27,803 bases of DNA from positions 1-27,803 of IMG/VR virus record IMGVR_UViG_3300042691_023867; one strand, written 5' to 3'. Source of the stretch: a virus. Under the pieces are notes generated by a model. The model saw only the letters and a list, made by a program, of their open reading frames with translations, made no database searches and had not been told where the DNA came from. A program made the translations under genes and the position numbers. The stretch's first letter is position 1, and the number at the start of each line of letters is the position of its first letter. Positions 7,618 through 16,100 of this stretch are shown here, in pieces.

Positions 7618-9647
7618 GACTCCACCTCATTGGCCAGACGCATGACCACCCGCCGCGTGTTCCCGTCCATGAAGCGCCAGGGATCGGCGGGCCGCCGAAT
7701 CCCGGTGGCCATGACTCGCGTCGTGGTCTTCCCACTGGTGAGCCCGTGGCGAACGTGCCCGACCGAGCCGAAGGGCTTCAGGTCGGGATTCATGTCCACC
7801 GACACCGGACCAGATCGCGTGTCCGGCGTGTCCGAGAGGCCCGCGTAGAACTCTTTGGCGTAGGCAAGCGCGACGTTCTGTACGTCCTTGGCGTTGACGA
7901 GCAGTTCGGACGGGCGCGGGTCACCGCGCAGAATCGAGCCCTTGATTGCCTCGGCCTGCTCGTCCGACCATGCGAACCTAGCCGTCATGATCCCGGGCAT
8001 GACGCGCACGTAGGCAATGGGGCCGTCCCCGTCGGTGCCCGCCTCGCCGGCAGACACAACGACGCGGTGCAGCCGCCCGAGCGTGTTAGGGGACGCGGGC
8101 ACGACCGTGAGCACGGTCGCCACCTGGAAGTCGTCCGTCAGCTTGACGCGCGCCCACTGCGCGAAGGCGTCTACCCCGGTGCGGTTCGCGTCTGCGTCGC
8201 CCGAGTTGCCTGGGACCTGCGTGTTCTCCGGGTAGCCCAGCAGGATTGCGTCGGAGATACCCCACGGGTCGAGCTGGGGCTCAATGCGAATGACGCCAGC
8301 GGTCTCACTGACGACGGATACGGTGGCCGGGGCCGCGACGCAGTCCGCGAGGAGCGTCGAATAGCCGCGGTCGTACCACCCATAATCGCTCGACTCGATG
8401 AAGCCCTTGGCCTGGGGGTTCTTCTTGTTCGGGCGGCGCAGGAAGTCGCAATAGGCTTCCGATCGCGCGCGGGTGCCCGTGACGGGGTTCAGCACGGCCA
8501 CGCGGCTGGCCCGGATCGAGGCGATACGCTGGACGAAGGACTCGTCGATCTGCCAGAGTCGCCGCCACGAGTTCACGGCCGCTCGAGCGCGCCCGCCGCT
8601 GACGGGGTCGTAGGTCTGGCCGCCGGGGCTGCGGCTGTAGAGTTGCTCAATGACCGACGCCGCCGCGCCGTAGTCCGCGAGCTTGGAGAACGAGAGCGCC
8701 TCACTCAGCAGGCCGAACGAGCCCCAGGTATCGAACAGCGTGGAGAGCGCCACGTAGGTCCCGCGCGCGACCGTCTGCCCGGTGGACAGGGTTACCGTGA
8801 GATCCGGGGAGGGCGCGACGTTCACGAGCGTGGGTGTGTCTCGAACGCGCGTCCCGCCCTCAGCCTGGGAGTCGAAGCGGCACTCAACCTCGGGAGTGAA
8901 CAGGACGGCTACGGCCGACGGGCGCAGCGCCTTGCGCGACGTCATGACCATGTCGCCGCCCAGCCCGACGTGCTTGCGCGCGAGGCCCTCGGGCGCTTCC
9001 TGGACGGCCTTGAGCGCGTCAAAGACGACCGCGGTGCCGTCGTAGTCAATGAACAGGTCGGCGCCGGGCAGGTAGCCCAGCACGCGCTCTACGGCGTTGT
9101 GGCCCCAATCCTCGATCTCGAGGTCCTGGATTGGCGTCTCCGGCGGTTCGTCTGCGAATCGGTAGGGCTGCTCAAGCTGCTGGAAGACGAACTCCAGGAC
9201 GCGGCGCGCAGTCCAGACAATCGCCCCGTCGTCGGGCGGGTCAAGGCTCCACTTCGCGTAGCGGATCACCGGATCGAGTTGCGCCAGTTCGATCGGCTGC
9301 CCGGCCTCGGTCTGGAGGCTCGACTCACCCGCGATCCGACGCACGTTGAACGACGACGACACCCAGCGGCGCGCCCACAGCCAGCGCCGGTCGGCCACTC
9401 GCACCACGCGCTGTTGAGGCCGGGACGCCGCGCCCACGTCGAGGGCGTAGACGTGCTCCACCTTGAGCGGCTTGGCTACGTTGTCCGTCTCGAGCGTCAG
9501 CGGGACGCCCAGGGGCAGGTCATGCGCGCGCTCTGCCGTGAGCGTGTAGGACATCTCCGCGTGCCGCGTCCCGCAGACGAGGTCCCACGGGTAGTCGCTC
9601 GCACCACCCAGGACAACGCCGCCCAATCGGACGACGGGCGTGCTCAC
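7614..9647 (-). CDS. Probable tail hub / baseplate-like protein
   Basis: The 677-residue protein has no signal peptide or membrane helix and alternates beta-rich and helical stretches. The N-terminal region (about residues 1-110) has barrel-like strands resembling hub modules of tail tips. A central part (about residues 270-420) has helical segments and an SRSPGGQTYDPVSGG loop. The C-terminal 120 residues include repeated hydrophobic strands. I do not see peptidase or lysozyme motifs. Its size and place between the smaller distal tail protein and the fibre gene match the hub that joins tail tube to fibres. The GTG start gives a GTGA overlap with its upstream neighbour. The family assignment rests mostly on gene order. 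Confidence 0.55.
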   Translation of the reverse strand: MSTPVVRLGGVVLGGASDYPWDLVCGTRHAEMSYTLTAERAHDLPLGVPLTLETDNVAKPLKVEHVYALDVGAASRPQQRVVRVADRRWLWARRWVSSSFNVRRIAGESSLQTEAGQPIELAQLDPVIRYAKWSLDPPDDGAIVWTARRVLEFVFQQLEQPYRFADEPPETPIQDLEIEDWGHNAVERVLGYLPGADLFIDYDGTAVVFDALKAVQEAPEGLARKHVGLGGDMVMTSRKALRPSAVAVLFTPEVECRFDSQAEGGTRVRDTPTLVNVAPSPDLTVTLSTGQTVARGTYVALSTLFDTWGSFGLLSEALSFSKLADYGAAASVIEQLYSRSPGGQTYDPVSGGRARAAVNSWRRLWQIDESFVQRIASIRASRVAVLNPVTGTRARSEAYCDFLRRPNKKNPQAKGFIESSDYGWYDRGYSTLLADCVAAPATVSVVSETAGVIRIEPQLDPWGISDAILLGYPENTQVPGNSGDADANRTGVDAFAQWARVKLTDDFQVATVLTVVPASPNTLGRLHRVVVSAGEAGTDGDGPIAYVRVMPGIMTARFAWSDEQAEAIKGSILRGDPRPSELLVNAKDVQNVALAYAKEFYAGLSDTPDTRSGPVSVDMNPDLKPFGSVGHVRHGLTSGKTTTRVMATGIRRPADPWRFMDGNTRRVVMRLANEVES

Positions 9648-11023
9648 GAGTTGAACCCGAGCGGCGGCGTGGTGCGGACCTGGCTCACGAGCCCGCCGCC
9701 CGACGTGGACGTGCTCGAGATGTTCACCTTGCGGAACACGAAGGTGTGAGTGACGGCCTCAAGCGGGATCTGGTCGCCCGTGATCCCTTCCGCCGTGCGC
9801 GTCTCTCGCCGCTGCTGCTCGATCTCACGGAAGCCCGGGAAGGCAGGGATACCGCGCCGCGGGTCAATCGTCGTGCCCTCGCGGACGACGGTGTCCCGAA
9901 TCACCGTCTTGATATGGACGGCGGGCACCTTGTAGAGATCCACTTCGTAGGGGTCGCCCGACCAGACAGGGGCGAACTCCTCGCCGGGCCGAATGAAGTC
10001 CTCGGCCGTCAGGACGGCGCGGAAGAACTCGGCGCCAGCGTCGGCGGCGCACTCCATGACCGCGGAGATTCCGTTGCCGGTCCGGTCCGGTGCATACCGC
10101 TCGCTGGTCACGACCACCGTGCCGCCGGCCACCAGGTTGGCCTCAGCCAGCATGAGGGGCCGAATCGTGCCGGTGTAGAGCGCGACGAGGTCCGTCGTGG
10201 AGTTCTTGTCGATCTCGGCGCTGTAGTTGACTCGCAGCCGGTCGAGCGGGCGCGAGTTGAACTCCGAGGACGAGTCGTCAGTCGGGATCAGGCGCTCAAT
10301 CGAGAGGTTCGGGCGCTTGATAGCCGCGTTGTCCGTCTCAGAGAGGCTCTGGCGGTAGATGACTTCCTGGTAGACGCGGCGGAAGCTGAGGACGCGGTTC
10401 TGGTCGTCGTACTTGAACCCGGCCGCGGCGGCGATTCCGCTCCCCGAGTTCACCGGGGTGAGCAGCTCGTAGGTCCCGCCCACCGCCGTGATGACCGCGT
10501 CACAGTAGGTCGTGCCGGCAGAGACGTAGACCGCCGTGGCCGTCGGGGTGCCCGACACCGCCGTGTAGGTCCCCTCAATCGTGACCGTGCGCGCACCGTT
10601 GGGGCCGGCGTCCACGCTGACCATGGACGTCTGGCGGCCGCTTCGGCCAGAGAGGTCGGCGGGCAACTGGACCGTAACACTGATGCGGTACCTGGCGGAA
10701 TTCGCGGTGTCTTCTTCGCGGCCAAGCTTCTCGCATGTGGCTCGACTGTTGAAGCCCGTTCCAGATGCTGCCGCGAACGAATGCCGGTTCGTGCCCCCGA
10801 GCTCGACGTCTAGGTCCTGGTCGGGCGCCCGGAAGGCCGCGATGAGCGCTGCCTCTGCGGCCAAAAAGGTCGATCTGGTCGCGGACCTCACCACTACGGT
10901 GGCGGTGAAGTTGAACTCGGTATACCCGTATGCACAGGTGTACTTGTCCGTGAGCGTGATTGAGGCGTCCCCGCCAAGTCCCAGGGTTAGGCCCGCGTAG
11001 GACACCTTAATCAGCCTGGCCAT
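9644..11023 (-). CDS. Distal tail / tail-tip structural protein
   Basis: The 459-residue protein is almost all predicted beta-strand, Thr/Val/Ala-rich, with an N-terminal MARLIKVSYAGLTLGLGG segment. A central Ig-like stretch (about residues 135-195, TVTIEGTYTAVSGTPTATAV and onward) follows, and the tail is Ser/Thr/Gly-rich. It lacks catalytic motifs and hydrophobic membrane segments. It lies between the short tape-measure candidate (with an HNH gene inserted) and the hub-like protein, the usual position for a distal tail protein. The ATG start directly abuts the TAG of the HNH gene. The Ig-like part is inferred from strand pattern only. Confidence 0.6.
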   Translation of the reverse strand: MARLIKVSYAGLTLGLGGDASITLTDKYTCAYGYTEFNFTATVVVRSATRSTFLAAEAALIAAFRAPDQDLDVELGGTNRHSFAAASGTGFNSRATCEKLGREEDTANSARYRISVTVQLPADLSGRSGRQTSMVSVDAGPNGARTVTIEGTYTAVSGTPTATAVYVSAGTTYCDAVITAVGGTYELLTPVNSGSGIAAAAGFKYDDQNRVLSFRRVYQEVIYRQSLSETDNAAIKRPNLSIERLIPTDDSSSEFNSRPLDRLRVNYSAEIDKNSTTDLVALYTGTIRPLMLAEANLVAGGTVVVTSERYAPDRTGNGISAVMECAADAGAEFFRAVLTAEDFIRPGEEFAPVWSGDPYEVDLYKVPAVHIKTVIRDTVVREGTTIDPRRGIPAFPGFREIEQQRRETRTAEGITGDQIPLEAVTHTFVFRKVNISSTSTSGGGLVSQVRTTPPLGFNS

Positions 11024-11779
11024 CTATGGCGCCCCATTGCGGCGCACGTATTCCGGCGCCTCCCGCTCGAGCCGGGCGCGCAACTCTTCGCTCGGGCGGA
11101 ACAGATGGGCAAGGACGTCGTCGTGCTCCATGTAGTGCCGGGCGGCATTCAGTGCCCAGATCACCCAGCGGAGGTTGCCGAGATCGTTGGTCCCACCGGC
11201 GCTCACCGGGATGATGTGATCCACAGACGGCTGCAGTGGGTGGCGGCGCTGGTAGCGAAAGTCGAGTGGGAGCCCCGTAACTGCGCAGCGGAAGCCCTGC
11301 GCCTGAAGAATGGCGTAAAGTTGTTCGCCCGTAACGGGCGTACCGCGACTGCTGACCGCAAAGCGGATGCGCTTGCACGCGGTGAGCGGGTCGCGGCGCC
11401 GCGCCCGCGCATTTTCCAGATCGCGCGCGTGCGCGTCCGGGTCTGCGCGCCGCGCCTTCGCCCACGCCTTCGCCCGCACCTGCTCGCGGGCGCGATATTC
11501 CGGGTCTTGGTAGAGCCTGCGCGCCAGTTCCCGGGCTCGCTTCCTCTCCTTGTCAACGAATTGCGGGTCGGCCCTGCGCTCGCGGTAGGTGGCCCGCTTG
11601 CGCATGCGCTCCTTTGGCCGGTAGTTCTCCTGTTCGCGGCGCATCACCTCGGGTCGCGCGCGGTTGATCCGCTGAAGTTCGTTCTTGCGGTCACGCTCGC
11701 GGCGCCACTCCGTGTGGTTCAGCAAGTCGGCCAACTCGTCCACGCTCATGTCGGAAGAGATAGCGCCCGGGCACGACAT
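11024..11779 (-). CDS. HNH endonuclease with long basic helical N-terminus
   Basis: The 251-residue protein has a very Arg/Glu-rich N-terminal 130 residues (repeated RRADP and REQ-type segments, probably one long helix that could bind DNA). The HNH core follows: CAVTGLPLDF, then SVDHIIPVSAGGTNDLGNLRW (about residues 189-209), with the DH pair of the metal site and the Asn of the NLRW motif. It inserts between the tape-measure candidate and the distal tail gene, overlapping one (TGATG) and abutting the other. It belongs to a third HNH subgroup, different from the two in the lysis region. A homing endonuclease is the likeliest role. Confidence 0.82.
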   Translation of the reverse strand: MSCPGAISSDMSVDELADLLNHTEWRRERDRKNELQRINRARPEVMRREQENYRPKERMRKRATYRERRADPQFVDKERKRARELARRLYQDPEYRAREQVRAKAWAKARRADPDAHARDLENARARRRDPLTACKRIRFAVSSRGTPVTGEQLYAILQAQGFRCAVTGLPLDFRYQRRHPLQPSVDHIIPVSAGGTNDLGNLRWVIWALNAARHYMEHDDVLAHLFRPSEELRARLEREAPEYVRRNGAP

Positions 11780-12447
11780 CAGCGCCTCCCCCCGCGCTCA
11801 CCAGTGGCCAACTGCATTTCGATGCGCTCGAGGACGCCAACGATCGCGTCGAACCCGGCGCCGCCGCCCTTGGGCTTGGCGTCGTTCAACTCGGCCGCGC
11901 TGCCTGCAATGGCGGCGACCTTCGCACGCTCCTCCGTGACTCGCTTCTGCTGGTCCTGGGCCACGTCGAACAACTGGCGGCGGCCCTTGTCGCCAACGTC
12001 GACCCCAATGCGCGCAAGGTCCTCGGTCGTGCTCAGGACGTCGGCGCCGGCCCGCTGGTTGGTGTCCATGGCGGCCGAGATACCCGACAACCCGAGCCCG
12101 AGCGCGCCGACGTCGGTGGACTGAATCGTCCGGAGCACGGCCTGGGTGACCCCCGACGCGAGGGCCTGAGAGCTTCCGGTTGCGGCATATGCCGAGGCAG
12201 CGGGGGTAAGAAAGCGCGCGCCGGCCGCGACGGCGTCAGTAGCAGCGCCAGCGCCGGCCAGGGCGATGCCCGCGGGGCCAGCGGCGGCGAGGAAGCCACG
12301 CCCGCCAGCGAGCCCGCCGACGAGGCCGGCGGCGCTACCGCCCGACCCACCGCCCCCCGCGCCGCCACCGGACGCGGCCCTCAGGTTGGCGTTGAAGCGC
12401 GCGAGGAGTCGGGTCGCCTCGGCAATCTCTTGAGCGAAGCTGGCCAC
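11779..12447 (-). CDS. Short tape-measure-like protein
   Basis: The 222-residue protein has an N-terminal helix (FAQEIAEATRLLARFNANLR). A Gly-rich linker and a long Ala/Gly hydrophobic stretch (about residues 38-110) with membrane-active character follow, then C-terminal helices with heptad character. Tape-measure proteins have helices plus hydrophobic segments that enter the host membrane. Its position, after tail tube and chaperone-like genes and before distal tail genes, matches. It is far shorter than typical siphophage tape measures (often over 600 residues) but close to the roughly 219-residue tape measure of the Rhodobacter gene transfer agent. The GTG start overlaps the upstream TAG by one base. 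Confidence 0.55.
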   Translation of the reverse strand: MASFAQEIAEATRLLARFNANLRAASGGGAGGGGSGGSAAGLVGGLAGGRGFLAAAGPAGIALAGAGAATDAVAAGARFLTPAASAYAATGSSQALASGVTQAVLRTIQSTDVGALGLGLSGISAAMDTNQRAGADVLSTTEDLARIGVDVGDKGRRQLFDVAQDQQKRVTEERAKVAAIAGSAAELNDAKPKGGGAGFDAIVGVLERIEMQLATGERGGRR

Positions 12448-12755
12448 TACTTGGCCTCCCGCAGCGCTTGCGCGACGCCGCGCCCGGCAGCCTCGGCCAT
12501 GAGACGCGCCGCCGTCACCCCGCCGTCAATCTGTGCGTAGGCGCGGGCCGCGTCGATGTCTCGCCCCTGCTCTGCCAGGGCGGTGGCCTTGGCCATGCGC
12601 TTCGCGACGGTGAGCGCCGCGCGGCTCGAGGTGTCCAGCGTGCGCCAGTCCTCGGCCGTGAGCGTGACGCCGTTCTCCACGAGGATCGCGGCGGCCTCGG
12701 CCGTCGAGCAGTCGTCTGCGGAAGCAATGCCCTGGAGCCAGTCGAAGTCGCTCAC
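12447..12755 (-). CDS. Tail assembly chaperone-like small helical protein
   Basis: The 102-residue protein is predicted all-helical and acidic at its N-terminus (MSDFDWLQGIASADDCS), with Ala-rich amphipathic helices to the end. The GTG at 12755 makes a GTGA overlap with the tail tube gene; the frame further upstream is Arg-rich out-of-frame sequence. Tail assembly chaperones are small helical proteins encoded between tail tube and tape measure, and many have a programmed frameshift extension. I see no convincing slippery site here. The assignment rests on size, composition and position. Confidence 0.5.
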   Translation of the reverse strand: MSDFDWLQGIASADDCSTAEAAAILVENGVTLTAEDWRTLDTSSRAALTVAKRMAKATALAEQGRDIDAARAYAQIDGGVTAARLMAEAAGRGVAQALREAK

Positions 12756-13300
12756 AGGGACAGCTCCGAGAACTTGCCGAACTTGCCGAGTCGGTCCGTG
12801 GCGTCTGGGATCGCGATGAGAACGGCGGGGATCTCGAGGAAGCGCCCGGCGGTGCAGGCGAGCTCCTGGTTGACGTCGGGCACCGCGACGGCCTTGTAGA
12901 GCACCCAGCCCTTTCCGTTCGTCGTGTCGTGCGGCGTGAAGACGACGTTGGTCAGCGGCGTGATCGGCGCGCCGGCCGTGTAGTCGCTGCCCGGCCACTC
13001 AATGATCGTCTTGCTGTTACTCGTCCCCGTGTTGGGGTTCAACGCGGCGACGCCGGCCTCGTCCCAGCCCACCATGGTGAGCGCTACGGTGACGTTGCCG
13101 CCGAGCCAGAGCACCTCGACGGCCGAGTTGGTCTCCTCCGCGTCGAGCGCCTTCCACATGCGCTGCGGGAAGAGGAACACCTGGCCGATCGTCCCGAGGC
13201 CCGTCCCGCCCGTGTAGGGCCAGTCCCCAGTGAGGTTGGAACTGCCGTAGGACAACCGCCCCGCGTTGAGTTGCCCGGTATCTGCGTCGGGGGCGCCCAC
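12752..13300 (-). CDS. Major tail tube protein-like
   Basis: The 182-residue protein is beta-rich with loops such as GDWPYTGGTGLGTIG and VGWDEAGVAAL, suitable for a tail-tube beta-sandwich that stacks into hexameric rings. Length is within the usual range for small tail-tube subunits. It precedes the chaperone-like and tape-measure-like genes, the canonical order. The GTG start lies 3 nt after the upstream stop (TAA, CGC, GTG); the ribosome-binding site is weak, suggesting coupling to the gene before it. No other role fits better. Confidence 0.6.
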   Translation of the reverse strand: MGAPDADTGQLNAGRLSYGSSNLTGDWPYTGGTGLGTIGQVFLFPQRMWKALDAEETNSAVEVLWLGGNVTVALTMVGWDEAGVAALNPNTGTSNSKTIIEWPGSDYTAGAPITPLTNVVFTPHDTTNGKGWVLYKAVAVPDVNQELACTAGRFLEIPAVLIAIPDATDRLGKFGKFSELSL

Positions 13301-13303
13301 GCG

Positions 13304-14665
13304 TTACGTCGGCTCGGCAATGACGATCGAGGAAGCGGTGGCCGTGCTCGGGAACCAGCCGCGAATGGCCTGGACCTCGTCGCCGTAGGCCCGCCAGAGC
13401 CAGTAGTTCAACACCGTCGCCGCGCCCTGGGTGTCGCCCGAGAAGATCCGCTGATCCCCACGGAGCCAGGGAGTCGCGCCGCCCGTGCAGGCCCACCAGG
13501 TGCCGTCGAGGTTCGTCATGGGCGCCAGCACCACGTCGTCGATCACGACGGTGCCGGTGGCGAGGGTCGCGACGACGATCTTGACGTCGAGGTCCCCCTC
13601 CTTGAAGTTCTGGTAGTAGCGGCTGCTGTCCAGGTCGAGTTGCAGGACGTTCCAGGCGTCGTTGCTGCCCGTGGAGATATCCACCGCCGTTGACTGCGCG
13701 CCCAGGTGGAGCGTGAGCGTGCCAGTCGCGCTGCTCTTGCGCTGCCAAGCGACCTGGATGTGATACGGGACGTCCTCGTTGAACGAGGCGCCCGGGTTCT
13801 CGGTCTTGACCACCTGCGCGATCTGGTCGGAGGCAATGCACTCCAGGCCGTAGTGAGTCACCCCGGTGTCGTTCTGATAGCCGCGGTACACGTAGGCCGC
13901 CGCGCTGTAGGTCTTCCAGTTCGCCGCCGTCGTGACGTCCCAGCCGGTGATCTGGCCGGTGGACGTCAGCGCGCTGTTGTTCGTCGTCGCGCCCTGCTCG
14001 AACGACGGATTCACGAGGATGTTCGCGGACTTCGCGTTCAGGCTCGTAATGAGCTTCGTCCCGCCCGTGCCGATCCACTGGAGGCCCGACGGGTCGGCGT
14101 CCGCGAACTGGAGTTCCATGACCTCGGCGTGCTTGCTCACGCCGTTGTTCTGGTCGCGAATGCACTCGAAGGTCTTGGACTCGGCCCCGGTGCATTCGAG
14201 GTTGTTGGAGTCCTTGTCGACCGTGAGGCGGGAGAAGGCGCCCGTGCCTACGACCGTGCCCGTCGCGCTCGTGTCGAAGGTCATGGAGCGCGACTTGATG
14301 AGCTGCGCGTTGTCCTCCATGTACTGCCTGATCTCGCGCCAGGCGACGGCGTCCGAGACGTTGGCACCTCGGGCAAGCACCTCGCTCCCGATCGCCCGGA
14401 GCATTTCCAGCGCGAAGGGCCGGAACAGGGCGCGGATCGTGTCCCGCGTGACCATGGCGCTCAGGGGCGCGCGCACGATCTGACGGAGGAGCGGAATGGC
14501 CGCCCCGACGAACTCACCGTCCAGGATCGTGGTGAGCGAGTCCTCGAGGTCGAGGTAGTTGGCGCCCGAGTTGACGCTCCCGAAGTCCTCGATCTCGTCG
14601 AGGAGGAGCGCGACGCGCCCGAGTTGCGCCCAGCAATTCGCGAAACTGACGTCTGATCCGGCCAT
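13304..14665 (-). CDS. Structural protein with carbohydrate-binding-module-like domain
   Basis: The 453-residue protein has a helical N-terminus (about residues 1-125) and a beta-rich middle. A jelly-roll module covers about residues 216-385, opening with NILVNPSFEQG and including TGWDVT, VAWQRKSS and VVIDDVVLAP motifs, the pattern of CBM4/9-type carbohydrate-binding modules. No catalytic residues are evident. ATG at 14665 forms a TAATG overlap with the connector gene, so the upstream in-frame extension to 14704 is rejected. It lies between the head-tail connector and tail tube, where terminators or tail completion proteins usually are. It could be a neck or whisker protein that binds glycans. 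Confidence 0.6.
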   Translation of the reverse strand: MAGSDVSFANCWAQLGRVALLLDEIEDFGSVNSGANYLDLEDSLTTILDGEFVGAAIPLLRQIVRAPLSAMVTRDTIRALFRPFALEMLRAIGSEVLARGANVSDAVAWREIRQYMEDNAQLIKSRSMTFDTSATGTVVGTGAFSRLTVDKDSNNLECTGAESKTFECIRDQNNGVSKHAEVMELQFADADPSGLQWIGTGGTKLITSLNAKSANILVNPSFEQGATTNNSALTSTGQITGWDVTTAANWKTYSAAAYVYRGYQNDTGVTHYGLECIASDQIAQVVKTENPGASFNEDVPYHIQVAWQRKSSATGTLTLHLGAQSTAVDISTGSNDAWNVLQLDLDSSRYYQNFKEGDLDVKIVVATLATGTVVIDDVVLAPMTNLDGTWWACTGGATPWLRGDQRIFSGDTQGAATVLNYWLWRAYGDEVQAIRGWFPSTATASSIVIAEPT

Positions 14666-14985
14666 TACTGCGTGTCCTGCATGCGCGCGCAGCGCAGTTC
14701 CCACATGCCGTCAACGGACTGAACGTCCGCGACTTGGAACACGTCAGAGCCGCTCGTGATCCGGTCGCCACGATTGGGGCTCGTGACGGTCGCGGCAGAG
14801 ACGTGGAACAGCTTGGACGCCTTGTTGTCGAAGATCGCGAAGATCTGCTCGATCTCCACGACCGTGATCGAGCCCAGCGACGTGCCGTCCCGCTGGACGT
14901 AGGTCACGGTCGTGGCGAAGCCATACGACGTGTCCAGGAACACGGCCGAGCGATCGGTGTCCATGTCTTCCTGGAACGTGGCCAC
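14665..14985 (-). CDS. Head-tail joining protein, lambda FII-like
   Basis: The 106-residue protein is beta-rich and starts in a segment with MDTDRSAVFLD. It contains FDNKASKLFHVSAATV and ends with GDRITSG, VFQVADV and MWELRCARM, the pattern of FII-type head-tail attachment proteins (a small beta-barrel that binds the connector). Length is typical. The GTG at 14985 has AAGGAG about 10 nt upstream. It follows the capsid gene after a non-coding gap with a strong hairpin, and is coupled by TAATG to the next gene. These proteins close the portal and provide the docking site for the tail. Confidence 0.65.
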   Translation of the reverse strand: MATFQEDMDTDRSAVFLDTSYGFATTVTYVQRDGTSLGSITVVEIEQIFAIFDNKASKLFHVSAATVTSPNRGDRITSGSDVFQVADVQSVDGMWELRCARMQDTQ

Positions 14986-15004
14986 GACTGGCGGGCTCCT
15001 TTAG

Positions 15005-15040
15005 ACGGGCAGCCCGGGCTGTATGACCCGGGCTGCCCGT
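15005..15040 (-). terminator. Perfect 14-bp hairpin downstream of the major capsid gene
   Basis: Positions 15005-15018 (ACGGGCAGCCCGGG) and 15027-15040 (CCCGGGCTGCCCGT) are perfect complements around an 8-nt loop. The structure lies 47-82 nt downstream of the capsid stop in the minus-strand transcript and immediately before the ribosome-binding site of the connector gene. There is no T-run after the stem, so it may not be an efficient intrinsic terminator. It may attenuate downstream expression or protect capsid mRNA from 3' decay. Confidence 0.65.
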
Positions 15041-15086
15041 GGGAGGTGAAGGAGGAGTGACGAAGGCTAGAGGCGGGAGAGTCGGG

Positions 15087-16052
15087 TTACTCGAGCGTGA
15101 ACTTGAGCGCGTGGGCCCACTCGCCGTAGCCGGCGGCGCGGACGGCCTTCACGCCGAACACATACTGGTTCTTCATGAAGTGGTGGTCCGAGCCCTCGCC
15201 CAGGAACTGCATGGTCGGCGCGACCGCGTCCTGGAGAATGAAGGGCTTCATGGCCGAGTCGGTGCGGAAGAAGTAGCCGACCGTGTCCGTCGAGAGGCGC
15301 GGGTTCGGGATCACCTCGACCGAGAAGTCCTGCGTCTTCATCGCGTTCGTGTTGCCGCCGGCCGAGTCGAGCCGGTCAGCACGGACCGCCGTGAGGGCCG
15401 CGCCCCACATGTTGACGGGCACCATGAGGGCGAAGTTGCGCGCGCCGCCGTTGTAGGGCTCGCTGTAGTTGTCCTTGAACGTGAGCAGGTGCTGGACCAG
15501 CCCAATGATCACGTTCTTCATCTCGTTCGGCGTCGGGTCGTTCGTGTCCGAGACGTTGAGCGCGCCGACCTCGCTGGCCGTGAGCTCGTTCTTGTACGTC
15601 GAGGTGTTGTCGCCGCCGGCCGAGTGGTCGGTGTCGAAGAAGTTCTGGCCGTCGTAGCAGAGGCCGTCCGCGGTGATCAGGTCCGTGACGATCTTCTCCC
15701 AGTGCTGGGAGGCGCGCTTCGCGAGCTCGCTGATGCGGAGCTGGATCTGGCCCGACTTGTCGAACCGGAAGTCCTCGCTGTCCACCGGGAAGGACGCCTC
15801 GTACGTGGCATTCGTGATGGTGTGCGAGTACTTCGGCGGCGCCTTCAGGTGGCGGTGATTGAGCCACTCGCGCAGCTGCGGGGTCTGCCCGAGCCAGCGG
15901 TAGGTCTCCGTCTCCTGGTTGGACGGAATGACCACGCCGAGCTTCGTGGCCCACGAGCCGGCCATCTCGTCCTCGAGGGCCTTGTAGAACGAGCCAATGT
16001 AGCCCTTGGTAGCGAGAGCGCTGAAGTCCGGTCCAGAACGGCCCATGGCCAT
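15087..16052 (-). CDS. Major capsid protein, Mu gpT-like
   Basis: The 321-residue protein carries the signatures of the Mu gpT major head subunit family: YRWLGQTPQLREW (residues 51-63) and LCYDGQNFFDTDH (residues 131-143). Around them are helix/strand patterns expected of an HK97-type fold, and the length fits the family. The ATG at 16052 has GGGAGC 5 nt upstream; a second ATG two codons later is possible. The gene is flanked on both sides by strong hairpins, suggesting it is expressed or processed as a separate, abundant message. It follows the protease-scaffold and decoration genes, the classical capsid order. Hundreds of copies would build the icosahedral shell. Confidence 0.9.
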   Translation of the reverse strand: MAMGRSGPDFSALATKGYIGSFYKALEDEMAGSWATKLGVVIPSNQETETYRWLGQTPQLREWLNHRHLKAPPKYSHTITNATYEASFPVDSEDFRFDKSGQIQLRISELAKRASQHWEKIVTDLITADGLCYDGQNFFDTDHSAGGDNTSTYKNELTASEVGALNVSDTNDPTPNEMKNVIIGLVQHLLTFKDNYSEPYNGGARNFALMVPVNMWGAALTAVRADRLDSAGGNTNAMKTQDFSVEVIPNPRLSTDTVGYFFRTDSAMKPFILQDAVAPTMQFLGEGSDHHFMKNQYVFGVKAVRAAGYGEWAHALKFTLE

Positions 16053-16100
16053 TGGAAGCTCCCAGGCCGGTAGTTACCCGGCGATAGGGGGTTGTTTGGT

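Noticed and set aside
7746-9749. A 667-codon open frame on the plus strand opposite the tail hub gene
   Set aside because: It is Arg/Val/Asp-rich with no domain logic and is the mirror of a GC-rich coding gene; GC-rich codon bias leaves such long antisense frames.
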